A stretch of 37,266 nucleotides of DNA. It comes from Thermoplasmata archaeon. Lineage in GTDB: Archaea; Thermoplasmatota; Thermoplasmata; Lutacidiplasmatales; UBA184. Position 1 is the stretch's first letter. Each line of letters begins with the position of its first letter. The notes beneath the pieces were generated by a model. It saw only the letters and a list, made by a program, of their open reading frames with translations, was not told the DNA's origin and did not search any database. The position numbers and the translations under genes are program-made. The DNA lies in the NCBI GenBank assembly GCA_022749845.1, contig JAKIWX010000008.1:1-37266 (forward strand). The letters are read 5' to 3'. Positions 1 through 7,667 of the stretch are shown here, in pieces.

Positions 1-105
1 ACGGGACCTGGAGGGGAACCCCCGCCCGTCGCGGGGGCGCCGCCGGCACCCGGGCCAAGGCGGCCCCACGGAAGTAAGATACGCCCGCGTGGCGTGCGGA
101 GCAAC

Positions 106-294
106 ATGACGCCGACGAAGGGAGAGCCCCCGCGCACCGGTGCCCGGGACGAGGCCGAGCAGCTCGCCCGCGAGCTTACGCGGGACGCGGTCCACGCTGC
201 GTACGTGGGCTACAGGATCGCGAGCCGGGTCGGGCGCGCCGCGTTACGTGCGAGCGAGCGGGCCGCGAACGACCTCCTCGAACAGATCCGCTAG
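106..294 (+). CDS. Small hypothetical protein, helical
   Basis: This is a 62-residue reading frame rich in Ala, Arg and Glu. It looks like one long amphipathic helix (residues about 15-62) with no cysteines and no membrane segment. I chose the ATG at 106 because an AT-rich TATA-like stretch (gtaagata, 73-80) lies about 30 nt upstream, as expected for a leaderless archaeal mRNA. A GTG at 94 would add four residues, and the frame stays open to the window edge, so a longer protein starting outside the window cannot be excluded. I do not recognise the family. It stands alone, followed by 170 nt of noncoding sequence. Confidence 0.4.
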   Translation: MTPTKGEPPRTGARDEAEQLARELTRDAVHAAYVGYRIASRVGRAALRASERAANDLLEQIR

Positions 295-466
295 TCCCTC
301 GGGGCCGCGGTCCGCCATTCGGCCCGGAAGGCGCTACCCGCGAAGCCATGCATTGGGTTTCGAAAGGCTTCCCGAATCGCCCCGAGTGGCCCCGGAGATC
401 TGAGGCGGGAGCGAATGGTCGAGTGAATTCTTGAATACCCGTTTCGGTGGTTGCTGAAGGTCGAAC

Positions 467-925
467 GTGCAGTTTGGGACGTATCGAATGCTCTCATGGC
501 TTGGGCTGCTCGTCGTCGTCCTGATCATCCTCGGAATCGGCTCCACCTTGCCGCCCACCGCAGCGTTCGGAGCCACCGCCCTCGCGCTCCTGATCGTAGT
601 CCCCCTCTCGGCTGTGGGCATCTGGCTTCGTTTGGCGCGGACGGAGCGGGCCGTGGAAGATTTCGATGGAATCCCCATGCCTGGGATCCTCGGCCTCGCT
701 GGGCTAGACATCGATGAGGACGATGACCCCGATGCGCTCTCCGCAAGGCAGTTCGTCCAGCAGGTCGATCGAGCAGAGAACCCGGGGGCCCGAGGCCGAG
801 CTTCGCCCGACGCCGCAGCTCCCCACCCCGATAGCTCGACGGGAAAGAAGTGTCCGGAGTGCGGCGCGATTACGCCGGGCACCAGTAGCAAGTACTGCAG
901 GGTGTGCGGAAGCGTCCTGAGTTGA
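467..925 (+). CDS. Two-TM membrane protein with C-terminal zinc ribbon
   Basis: A 152-residue protein. Two hydrophobic helices (about 9-27 and 33-54) are followed by an acidic cytoplasmic linker with a run of Glu/Asp near residues 80-90. It ends in a compact zinc-ribbon: C129-x2-C132, then C144-x2-C147. The arrangement (membrane hairpin plus treble-clef-like ribbon) is common among small archaeal membrane proteins of unknown role, so no function is assigned. The start is GTG 467, with a TATA-like ttgaatac about 30 nt upstream; an in-frame ATG at 488 would shorten the N terminus by seven residues. The gene lies just upstream of the 5S rRNA promoter on the same strand. Confidence 0.65.
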   Translation: MQFGTYRMLSWLGLLVVVLIILGIGSTLPPTAAFGATALALLIVVPLSAVGIWLRLARTERAVEDFDGIPMPGILGLAGLDIDEDDDPDALSARQFVQQVDRAENPGARGRASPDAAAPHPDSSTGKKCPECGAITPGTSSKYCRVCGSVLS

Positions 926-966
926 ACTCGCTCCCGGCCCGAGGAAGGGTCCCAAGCCGGTTACCG

Positions 967-974
967 CTAAATAC
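967..974 (+). promoter_or_regulatory. TATA box of the 5S rRNA gene
   Basis: The octamer ctaaatac lies about 26 nt upstream of the 5S 5' end, the normal spacing for archaeal TBP binding. The same core followed by ggg recurs before the antiporter gene at 11858, and a near match precedes the MoxR gene at 33034. Confidence 0.6.
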
Positions 975-993
975 GGGGGCCTCGTCGACCTAC

Positions 994-1116
994 TGCTGAC
1001 GGCCAAAGCGGTGGGGAAACACCCGGTCTCATTCCGAACCCGGCAGTTAAGCCCACTGGCGTTCCGCACGGTACTGAAGTGCGCGAGCCTACGGGAAACG
1101 CGGAAAGCTGTCAGCA
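994..1116 (+). rRNA. rrf: 5S ribosomal RNA
   Basis: The block around 1010-1062 carries the conserved 5S core: the loop running through gggaaacacccgg, then ccgaacccggcagttaagc. The ends pair perfectly: tgctgac at 994-1000 with gtcagca at 1110-1116, forming helix I. The length of about 123 nt is typical for archaea. No 16S or 23S sequence is next to it, so this is an unlinked 5S gene with its own promoter, as in Thermoplasma-type genomes. The exact termini may differ by one or two bases. Confidence 0.92.
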
Positions 1117-1308
1117 CCCCGGAATCTAGCGAGCGAACGCCCTAGCCGGCACTTCGAACTCCTCCGGTCGCGCAGAGGCGACGAGCGCAACCCATCTCCG
1201 CGGACTTCTGCACACTTCACCACTACAGTACAAGCGAACGGCGAACGCGACTCGCCTCCGCGCTCCACCCCTGCGGAGCGTTATGAACGCCGGAGCCTCG
1301 GAGCGGAC

Positions 1309-2157
1309 GTGCGACTCGGCGCTCACATCGGCACCTCAGACGGACTCGAGAAGGTACCCTCCATCGGGCGGTCGATCGGAGGGGAAGCGATCCAGATATT
1401 CTCGAAGAGCCCCCACAGCTGGCGCGGACCTCCGATACCTCCGGACCTGGCCGCCGCGTTCCGCGAAGCGGTCAAGACGGAGAAGCTCGCGGGAACCGCG
1501 GTCCACCATTGCTACCTGACGAACCTCGCCTCCCCCAAGGAATCGATGTACGCGATTTCAAAGCAGGCGTTCCTCGACGAGCTCTCCCGGGTCGAGCTTC
1601 TCGGCGTCGACGCCCTCATCTTTCACCCGGGCGCCCATATGGGCTCGGGCGTCGAGGCGGGGGTGGGCCGCATCTCCGACGCGCTCATATGGGCGATTGG
1701 GGAAACGCCGAAGGCGAAGGCTCGGATCCTCCTTGAGAACGCAGCGGGCCAGGGGACGACCGTGGGCTCCAAGTTCGAGGAGCTGGCGGCGGTTCTCGAC
1801 CGCGTGAAGGCGCCGGAGCGTCTCGGGATCGCGGTCGACCTTTGCCACCTCTTCGCCTCCGGCGTGGACTTCCGGACCGAGGAGGGGTACGGCGAGGCGA
1901 AGGATCGCCTGAGCGCGACGGTCGGACTGCGCGCCGTGGGGGCGTTCCACCTGAACGATTCGAAGGGGGTGGTCGGTTCCCACCTCGACCGGCACCAGAA
2001 CATCGGGAAGGGGGAGATCGGAGTTGCCGGCTTCCGGCCCTGGCTCAACGACCGGAGCTGGGCGAAGGTCCCGGGGTACCTCGAGACACCGCTCACCGAG
2101 GAGGACTACGCCGCCTACCGCACCGACCTCACGACGCTGCGCGGACTCGTTGCGTAG
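1309..2157 (+). CDS. nfo: Endonuclease IV (AP endonuclease)
   Basis: This 282-residue TIM-barrel protein belongs to the Nfo/AP endonuclease 2 family, which cleaves DNA 5' to abasic sites in base excision repair. The trinuclear zinc-site residues can be followed along the chain: H67 in HHCYLTN, H106/H110 in HPGAH, E143 in LENAAGQG, D177 and H180 in [10 protein letters not shown]214 in HLNDSK, D227 and H229 in DRHQNIGKG, and E259 in the terminal ETP. All are present and the length matches the family, so it should be active. The start is GTG 1309, with an AT-rich TATA-like element (cgttatgaa, about 1279-1287) roughly 26 nt upstream. It appears to be transcribed alone; the aldolase downstream has its own promoter. 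Confidence 0.95.
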   Translation: MRLGAHIGTSDGLEKVPSIGRSIGGEAIQIFSKSPHSWRGPPIPPDLAAAFREAVKTEKLAGTAVHHCYLTNLASPKESMYAISKQAFLDELSRVELLGVDALIFHPGAHMGSGVEAGVGRISDALIWAIGETPKAKARILLENAAGQGTTVGSKFEELAAVLDRVKAPERLGIAVDLCHLFASGVDFRTEEGYGEAKDRLSATVGLRAVGAFHLNDSKGVVGSHLDRHQNIGKGEIGVAGFRPWLNDRSWAKVPGYLETPLTEEDYAAYRTDLTTLRGLVA

Positions 2158-2210
2158 TTTCGCCACCGCACGCCGAACGCGAGGGCCGCGAGCGCGCTCG
2201 GCAGGCGGAA

Positions 2211-2218
2211 CCTAATAG
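2211..2218 (+). promoter_or_regulatory. TATA box upstream of the transaldolase-family gene
   Basis: The sequence cctaatag is centred about 26 nt before ATG 2241, in an otherwise GC-rich gap. The spacing implies a leaderless or nearly leaderless transcript. Confidence 0.5.
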
Positions 2219-2240
2219 TCCAGCCCGGTTTCGCGTCGCC

Positions 2241-2909
2241 ATGAAGCTGTTCCTCGACACCGCGAGTGTCCAGGAGATACGCCAGATGTGGGAAGTGGGC
2301 ATCCTAGATGGGGTGACCACCAACCCCTCCCTCGTCGCGAAGGAGGGCCGACCGTTCGAGACGGTGCTCCGCGAGATCTGCGCGGTCGGCATCCCCTCCG
2401 TCTCGGCGGAGGTGGTGGCGACGGACGTCCCGGGGATGCTCGCCGAGGGACGCCGGCTCTCGAAGCTCCACCCGTCGATCTACGTCAAGACCCCGATGAC
2501 GACCGCGGGGCTTGAGGCGACGAAGACGCTCCGGAAGGAGGGGATACGGGTCAACATGACGCTCGTCTTCTCGGCGAACCAGGCGCTCCTCGCGGCCAAG
2601 GTGGGCGCGTCGTACGTGAGCCCGTTCATCGGGCGCCTCGACGACCAGAGCCAGGACGGGATGGAGCTCGTCCGGGACATTCGCGAGATCTACCGGCAGT
2701 ACGGGTTCAAGACCGAGATCCTGGTCGCGAGCGTCCGCCACCCCGTGCACGTCCTCGAGGCCGCGAAGCTCGGGGCGGACATCGCCACGATGCCGATGGC
2801 GGTGATGGAGAAGCTCGTCCAGCACCCGCTCACCGACCTGGGCCTCGCCCGGTTCCTGAAGGACTGGCAGAAGGTCCCGCAGGAATCCTCCGCCCCGCCG
2901 GCGCGGTAG
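2241..2909 (+). CDS. Transaldolase / fructose-6-phosphate aldolase family
   Basis: A 222-residue short-type (class I aldolase) transaldolase family member, the size of MipB/TalC rather than of classical 310-residue transaldolases. Visible family signatures are FLDTAS at the N terminus, DGVTTNPS (residues 23-30), and the Schiff-base lysine K83 in IYVKTP. After these come NMTLVFS and [11 protein letters not shown] (about 125-135), then the ILVASVRH strand near 160. It would interconvert sugar phosphates, either transferring dihydroxyacetone in the pentose-phosphate pathway or cleaving fructose 6-phosphate; sequence alone does not decide which. I chose ATG 2241 over longer in-frame starts because the family's MKLFLDTA motif begins there and a TATA box lies 23-30 nt upstream. 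Confidence 0.92.
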   Translation: MKLFLDTASVQEIRQMWEVGILDGVTTNPSLVAKEGRPFETVLREICAVGIPSVSAEVVATDVPGMLAEGRRLSKLHPSIYVKTPMTTAGLEATKTLRKEGIRVNMTLVFSANQALLAAKVGASYVSPFIGRLDDQSQDGMELVRDIREIYRQYGFKTEILVASVRHPVHVLEAAKLGADIATMPMAVMEKLVQHPLTDLGLARFLKDWQKVPQESSAPPAR

Positions 2910-2923
2910 GCGCTTTCCTGCCG

Positions 2924-3241
2924 ATGCCGAGCGAGCCGTCGCACGCCCACGGAGGCGCGCCAACGGGACCGCTCCTAGAACGGTACCTTCGGATCACGAC
3001 GGAGGCGCTCGAGAAGGTCCGGGCGGCGCCGCCGTCGAGCTCCTTCCTCGCCGGGGCGGCCGACGATTTCCTCGGCATGGCGCGGGCCTACCTTTCGGAC
3101 GCCCGCCATTTCGAGGAGAAGGGGGACCCCGAGCGGGCGCTAGCGGCCGTGAGCTACGCCCACGGCTGGCTCGACGCCGGCGTGCGTCTCGGGATCCTGG
3201 ATGGCGGGGGGGACGATGTCCGGTTCACCCCGTTCCGATAG
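2924..3241 (+). CDS. DUF357 family protein
   Basis: A 105-residue archaeal protein. Its second half carries the DUF357 signature: a YLSDARHF segment, EKGDPERALAA, then the near-invariant SYAHGWLDAGVRLG (about residues 76-89). It should fold as a small helical bundle. The molecular role is not established, but the gene commonly neighbours RNA and translation genes in archaea. Here its 3' end overlaps the start of the translin-family gene by at least 26 nt, so the two are probably translated together. ATG 2924 lies 14 nt after the aldolase stop, suggesting cotranscription with it. Confidence 0.85.
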   Translation: MPSEPSHAHGGAPTGPLLERYLRITTEALEKVRAAPPSSSFLAGAADDFLGMARAYLSDARHFEEKGDPERALAAVSYAHGWLDAGVRLGILDGGGDDVRFTPFR

Positions 3242-3872
3242 ACACGGGCGCTCGGGCGCCACCGTCCTGCCCGAGAAGGTACTCGAGGAGATCGAGACGC
3301 ATCTCAAGGCGCGCGAGCGCCGGCGGGAGGAGCTCGCCGACCGCGCTCGGCGGCTGCGCCGCCTCTCCCAGGTCGCAATGACCGAGGTACACGCGGGGAC
3401 GAGCACCCCCAGCTGGTTCGAGGAGATCCGCGAGGAGACCGCGAAGCTCGCGGAGTTTCTTCGGACCGAGGGTCACGGGGACAGTGGACTCGCTCTCGAC
3501 GGGCTTCAGGAGGCCGTCGAGGCGCTGCTGCTCGCCGCGGTCGTGAACCGCGAGCCTCTGCCGGGACCGCGCGAACTCGGCGTGGAGCCCGAGCCGTACC
3601 TGCTGGGACTCGGCGACCTCGCGGGGGAAGTGCGCCGGCTCGCGCTGCGGGCGCTCACGGTGGGAGAGGTGGACGAGGCAGAACGCTACCTCGCGTGGCT
3701 CGACGGGCTTCTGCTCACACTGCTCCGGTTCGACGCGCCACGGAGCATCGTCGCCATGAAACCCAAGCAGGACGCGGCTAGGGGCATCGTCGAGAGGACG
3801 CGGGGCGATGTCGCCCTCGCCCGGGCTCTCGAACGCGCTCGGCTCCCACGGACTGTAGAGGGAGGAACGTGA
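3216..3872 (+). CDS. Archaeal translin-family protein (COG2178)
   Basis: A 218-residue, almost wholly helical protein related to eukaryotic translin/TRAX. Translins form octameric shells that bind single-stranded nucleic acid, and TRAX-like members are RNases. The diagnostic C-terminal segment reads PRSIVAMKPKQDAARGIVERTRGDV, of which KQDAARGIVERTRGD (about 180-194) is the conserved family block. Other recognisable stretches are the charged first helix (KVLEEIETHLKARERRREEL) and GDLAGEVRRLALRAL near 140. An upstream ATG at 3201 would add five residues; I prefer 3216 because it follows a G-rich ribosome-binding stretch and reduces overlap with DUF357. The stop overlaps the MTA phosphorylase start (GTGA), so the three genes look translationally coupled. 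Confidence 0.85.
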   Translation: MSGSPRSDRHGRSGATVLPEKVLEEIETHLKARERRREELADRARRLRRLSQVAMTEVHAGTSTPSWFEEIREETAKLAEFLRTEGHGDSGLALDGLQEAVEALLLAAVVNREPLPGPRELGVEPEPYLLGLGDLAGEVRRLALRALTVGEVDEAERYLAWLDGLLLTLLRFDAPRSIVAMKPKQDAARGIVERTRGDVALARALERARLPRTVEGGT

Positions 3873-4654
3873 GCGGAGGACCCGCGATCGGCCTCATCGG
3901 GGGTTCGGGTCTCGCTAGCTGGGGCGGTCCGGCGCTCGCGACGCACCGTATCTCCACCGCGTGGGGCGCGCCGTCGGGACCGATTGAGGAACGGGTGGTC
4001 GCAGGTGTCCGGGTGTTCTTCCTCGCCCGCCACGGGGTCGGCCACGCGATCCCACCGCACCGGGTGAACTACCGTGCCAACATCGCGGCGCTCGCGGAGC
4101 TCGGCGCGGAAAGGATCCTCACGGTGAGCAGCGTCGGGTCGCTCCGGGAGGAGCTGCCGCCCGGAACGTTCGTCCTTCCGGACCAATTCGTCGACTTCAC
4201 GCACTCGAGGCCCACCACCTTCTTCGACGGAGGGAGGGTCTATCACGTCTCGACCGCGGACCCGTTCTGCCCGGAGCTGACGCGATTCGCGAGCGCCGCG
4301 GGCGAGGAAGCCAAGCAGCCGTTCCACCTTGGGGGAACGTACGTCTGCGTCGAGGGGCCGCGGTTTTCCACGCGCGCCGAGTCCCGGTTTTTCCGCGAGT
4401 TCGCCGATGTGATCGGCATGACGCTCGTGCCGGAGGTCACGCTCGCACGCGAGAAAGGGCTCTGCTACCTCTGCCTGGCTACCGTGACCGACTTCGACGT
4501 CTGGCAGGAGAAGCCGGTCGAGGCCGCGGACGTAACCCGGACGATGCGCGAGAACCAGCACCGCATCCTCGGCGTGCTCGAAAGGCTCCTCCCGACGCTC
4601 GCCTCGCCTCGAAGTTGCGCATGCTCGCACGCGCTCGATTCGGCCCAGATCTAA
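3869..4654 (+). CDS. mtnP: S-methyl-5'-thioadenosine phosphorylase (MTAP, type II)
   Basis: A 261-residue PNP/MTAP-family phosphorylase that splits methylthioadenosine into adenine and methylthioribose-1-phosphate for methionine and purine salvage. Landmarks are IGLIGGSG at the N terminus (phosphate loop), ARHGVGH (53-59), TVSSVGSL (85-92), VEGPRFSTRAES (161-172) and IGMTLVPE (182-189). The purine-site aspartates D208 and D210 in TDFDVW are those that favour 6-aminopurines, so MTA rather than methylthioinosine is the likely substrate. The tail contains C250-A-C252, like the CxC of Sulfolobus MTAP II. Start GTG 3869 overlaps the preceding stop and is preceded by ggagg at 3861-3865. Confidence 0.9.
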   Translation: MSGGPAIGLIGGSGLASWGGPALATHRISTAWGAPSGPIEERVVAGVRVFFLARHGVGHAIPPHRVNYRANIAALAELGAERILTVSSVGSLREELPPGTFVLPDQFVDFTHSRPTTFFDGGRVYHVSTADPFCPELTRFASAAGEEAKQPFHLGGTYVCVEGPRFSTRAESRFFREFADVIGMTLVPEVTLAREKGLCYLCLATVTDFDVWQEKPVEAADVTRTMRENQHRILGVLERLLPTLASPRSCACSHALDSAQI

Positions 4655-4676
4655 GGCGCCCTGGCGGGCGGTGTGC

Positions 4677-4904
4677 CTAGTACGTGACGCCGCGGGGCGA
4701 ACCGCGTCGCACCGTGATGGGGATCACGTGCGCCGCAAACTCCGATTCCGCGATGGAGACCGGATCGTAGAGTCCGACCGGTGGGTCGATGAGCATCGGA
4801 GCGCCGAGGGAAATCTGGAGCGCGCGGGCCCCGAGGATGCGCGCCCGCTCAAACCGGGTGTACTCGGTTGGTTCACCGTGTATGCCCGGGGCCTCGCCAC
4901 TCAC
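4677..4904 (-). CDS. rpoK: DNA-directed RNA polymerase subunit K (Rpo6)
   Basis: A 75-residue protein with the hallmark archaeal RpoK/eukaryotic RPB6/bacterial omega core: [18 protein letters not shown] (residues 15-32), GAPMLID (34-40), then PVSIAESEF and IPITVRR near the C terminus. It is a core RNA polymerase subunit that latches the large subunit and aids assembly. I placed the start at GTG (4904), which leaves the short acidic N terminus typical of archaeal Rpo6; another in-frame GTG at 4928 would add eight residues. The reading frame stays open further upstream, but that sequence is not conserved-looking. It is convergent with the MTA phosphorylase gene with only 22 nt between stops. 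Confidence 0.9.
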   Translation of the reverse strand: MSGEAPGIHGEPTEYTRFERARILGARALQISLGAPMLIDPPVGLYDPVSIAESEFAAHVIPITVRRGSPRGVTY

Positions 4905-4968
4905 CGTTGGATGCCTCAGGGCGGGCACGGGAAGTGCCGCCGACAAGGCTGGCGCCAGCCCGGGAGCG

Positions 4969-4977
4969 CTATTTACG
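4969..4977 (-). promoter_or_regulatory. Probable rpoK TATA box
   Basis: On the minus strand this reads cgtaaatag, the only AT-rich octamer upstream of rpoK. It predicts transcription starting near 4945 and a leader of roughly 20-40 nt. A 14-bp palindrome, ggctggcgccagcc (4947-4960), sits between the box and the predicted start site and could be an operator; that is inference. Confidence 0.4.
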
Positions 4978-5146
4978 CTTTGCGAGCGAACGGCTCGTCG
5001 TTCGGCGCAAAAGAGTAGCCCGGGGACGTGCTGCTTATCCTCGGAACCATCGAGAACACTACAGGTTTCAGAGCTGGTTCGGCGCTCCCCAAAGACGCTA
5101 GGCACGGCGCGGCGTCACGTCGTGTAGCTACCTGCGGGTGGTCGGC

Positions 5147-5154
5147 GTTATCTC
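5147..5154 (+). promoter_or_regulatory. Probable TATA box of operon A
   Basis: The element gttatctc lies 24-31 nt upstream of ATG 5178. It supports that start over the longer in-frame extension beginning at 5028. Confidence 0.4.
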
Positions 5155-5177
5155 GGGGTCGGCGTTCGCGCTCGCCC

Positions 5178-7667
5178 ATGCCGCGGCGGTCGGGCCGAGA
5201 GGGCCTCCTGCTGGCGGGTCTCCTGCTTGCAGTTCTCTTACTCCTGCCGAGCGCCCCAACTGCAGCGGGCACGGCGACCCCGGCGGCGCCCCACGGCTCC
5301 CCCTGGGCGAGGCCCCTGCCGGCCTCCGCGCACGCGCCCGTACGCGGTTCGGCACTCCCGCTCCTTGGGTGGGGAGAGGCGTACATCATCTACGGACCGG
5401 GGGACGATACGACCCACGTCTTCGGGGAAGGGGCTGGAATGGTGGCCTACAACCCCGGCTGGAACATCACCCTCTTCGGCGGGGAGGGGAGCGGCGGCCT
5501 CACGAACGCGACGTCGAACTACAACTCCACGACCGGGGCGTTCACGTGGCAGTTCTACACTCCTAGCCCGTCCGCGCGGGCCAACTTCAGCTTCGCCAGC
5601 GTCCCCTCACGCGGATTTGCCGTGCTGTTTGGGGGACTCACGAACCTCTCGAGCCAACGTACCGACAACCAGACCTGGCTGTACTGGTTCGGCAACCAGA
5701 GCTGGCAGCAGGTGAGCGGGGCTCGCGCCCCGCCCGCGCGCGAGAGCGCCGCCTTCGCCGTCAACGACTCCGGCAGAACCGCCCTCCTCGAGGGGGGTTG
5801 GAGCCCTCGCACCGCGGTAGGAAACTCTTCGGCGACCGTGTTCTGGAACGACACCTGGCAACTCAATCTGACTACGCTTCGGTGGAGCGAGCTCTCCCCA
5901 CCCTCGGCCCCTCCGGCGATGGCGGGGAGCGGGATGATCTGGGACGCGTACGCCCAGCGCTTTGACCTGTTCGGTGGCTGCGCCGTCCTCTGCTCGAACA
6001 CCCTCTGGTCGTTCGCGGGACACCCCGGAGACTGGCACAGGGTCTCGACCACCGGCGCTTCCCCTTCTCCCAGGGCGAGCTCCGCCTACGCGTGGGACGG
6101 TATCGACTCGATCGCGCTCCTGTTCGGTGGCTTCGCTTGGTCGGGGTCGGCGGCCACGGCGTACGGCGACACGTTCGCCTTCGACCCCGTGGCCGCGCAC
6201 TGGACCGCCCTCAACCTCGCGAACAATCCCGGCGCCCGCTTCGACGCGCCGTCCACCTGGGCCGAGTACCCGGGCTGCACCGGGCTCAACATCGTGGGCG
6301 GTAGCCCTTCGCTCCTAGCCCCGCCGACGAACGCCTCGGTGCTCGAGTCGATCACGGCGCCGACGAACAACTGCTTCCCGGACCTCTACACGGGCCTCGG
6401 CGGACCCCCGCCCCCCTCCTGCTCGGTGAACGGCACCGCGGTGGACCTCGAGGTCCGCAACCGCCTCACGGGTGCCGGCGTCCCGAACGCGAGCGTCCAG
6501 GTGAGCGGGCACTGCCTCGACCGGCGCGTCCTCACCAACTCGGCCGGCTTCGCGAACTTCAGCGCCCCCTCCCCCGACACGGTGAACTTCACCTCCGCGC
6601 CGCCCGGCTACCACCCGGGGAATCTCACCGCGCTGATCGCGCCCAACATCACGAACCGGCCGACGCTCGAGCTCTCTCCGCTCCCCGCGCTAAGGGCGCG
6701 GACGTACGGGATCGACCTGAGCGGCGTCCCGGCGCCGCTCTACAATGTCTCGGTGTACGCGGGCACGAGCGTGCTGCTCGGTCGGAGCAACGCCGAAGGG
6801 TACCTCAACGTGAGCGACCTCGCCTCCCCGACCGGCTCGCTCCTCCTCCACGGTCTGCTCGTGAATCACTCCGCCTCGCAGGCGAACATCTCCGTGCCGT
6901 ACACGGGCTACGCCTACGCGAACCTGAGCCTCCAGGACCCCGGACCGTTCACGCTCGATGTGATCGATGCGGCGACCGGCCGTGGGATCGCGGCCGCCAC
7001 CGGCATCATCCTGCCCCTCGACCCCGGCAATCTCCACGCCCTACCCTACACGACGGCCGCGAACGGGAGCTTCTTCGACGCCACGCTCGCCGGTGGAAAC
7101 TACTCCGTCGGGGCCAGCGCGGCGGGCTACGTTTCGGGTGGTACGTCCGCTCCCGTGTTCCACCCCTGGAGGAACCGGACCGTGCTCGTGCTCTCCCTCA
7201 CCGCACGCTACGGAGCGAACCTGAGCGTGCGCCTGCTCGACGCGAGCACGGGCCAACCGATCGCCGGCGGGAGCGTGGTGGTAGGCGCGAACCCACCGGC
7301 TACGACGAACGCCGCGGGCTGGGCGAACTTCACGGACCTGCTGCCCCCGGGGGCGACCCCGGTCACCGGCACCGCCTCGGGGTACCTCGGGAACCGTACC
7401 TACGTCACGCTCGCGTACTACGCCGTCTTCTCCGAGTTCGACCTGCGCCTCACGCCGGCTTCGCACTGCGCCAGGGTCGGTTGCCCGCCCCCGGCCGCGA
7501 GCGGCACCGCGCCGGGACCGTTCGCGTTCCTGCCCGCCGGGAGCGTCGCGAGCACCGCCCTCCTCGTCGGGGCGCCCGCAGCGATCCTCGCGCTCGCGCT
7601 CGCGTACCTGCTGATCGGCCCCGCCCGCCGGCGGAGCGGTGGCTCGGTCGAGCGGGGTGCCCGGTGA
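5178..7667 (+). CDS. Secreted, C-terminally anchored Kelch / carboxypeptidase-regulatory-like surface protein
   Basis: An 829-residue surface protein. A basic N terminus and Leu-rich stretch (about 7-30) form a signal sequence. Residues about 70-400 contain Kelch-type beta-propeller blades, each marked by a Phe/Leu-Phe-Gly-Gly motif (ITLFGGEG, AVLFGGL, FDLFGGC, ALLFGGF). From about 415 there are at least three beta-sandwich repeats of the carboxypeptidase-regulatory/PEGA type, for example VDLEVRNRLTGAGVPNASV and LSVRLLDASTGQPIAGGSV. A hydrophobic helix near 790-812 followed by an Arg-rich tail anchors it with the bulk outside the cell. Many N-x-S/T sequons suggest glycosylation. ATG 5178 fits the promoter and signal peptide. 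It heads a coupled operon with MoxR and DUF58, so it may be the surface client of that system (inference). Confidence 0.85.
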   Translation: MPRRSGREGLLLAGLLLAVLLLLPSAPTAAGTATPAAPHGSPWARPLPASAHAPVRGSALPLLGWGEAYIIYGPGDDTTHVFGEGAGMVAYNPGWNITLFGGEGSGGLTNATSNYNSTTGAFTWQFYTPSPSARANFSFASVPSRGFAVLFGGLTNLSSQRTDNQTWLYWFGNQSWQQVSGARAPPARESAAFAVNDSGRTALLEGGWSPRTAVGNSSATVFWNDTWQLNLTTLRWSELSPPSAPPAMAGSGMIWDAYAQRFDLFGGCAVLCSNTLWSFAGHPGDWHRVSTTGASPSPRASSAYAWDGIDSIALLFGGFAWSGSAATAYGDTFAFDPVAAHWTALNLANNPGARFDAPSTWAEYPGCTGLNIVGGSPSLLAPPTNASVLESITAPTNNCFPDLYTGLGGPPPPSCSVNGTAVDLEVRNRLTGAGVPNASVQVSGHCLDRRVLTNSAGFANFSAPSPDTVNFTSAPPGYHPGNLTALIAPNITNRPTLELSPLPALRARTYGIDLSGVPAPLYNVSVYAGTSVLLGRSNAEGYLNVSDLASPTGSLLLHGLLVNHSASQANISVPYTGYAYANLSLQDPGPFTLDVIDAATGRGIAAATGIILPLDPGNLHALPYTTAANGSFFDATLAGGNYSVGASAAGYVSGGTSAPVFHPWRNRTVLVLSLTARYGANLSVRLLDASTGQPIAGGSVVVGANPPATTNAAGWANFTDLLPPGATPVTGTASGYLGNRTYVTLAYYAVFSEFDLRLTPASHCARVGCPPPAASGTAPGPFAFLPAGSVASTALLVGAPAAILALALAYLLIGPARRRSGGSVERGAR

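Noticed and set aside
1-77. Possible 3' end of an upstream plus-strand gene (basic tail ending in taa at 75-77) and a 7-bp hairpin at 19-37
   Set aside because: Only 24 codons are visible and a second frame is equally open, so there is no way to recognise a protein; the hairpin could be part of it or a chance GC palindrome.
4671-5018. 115-codon plus-strand frame antisense to rpoK
   Set aside because: No recognisable features, whereas the minus strand encodes the conserved Rpo6 core.
5028-5177. 50-codon N-terminal extension of the Kelch protein
   Set aside because: Arg/Ser-rich without conservation-like pattern, while a signal peptide and a TATA box fit ATG 5178.
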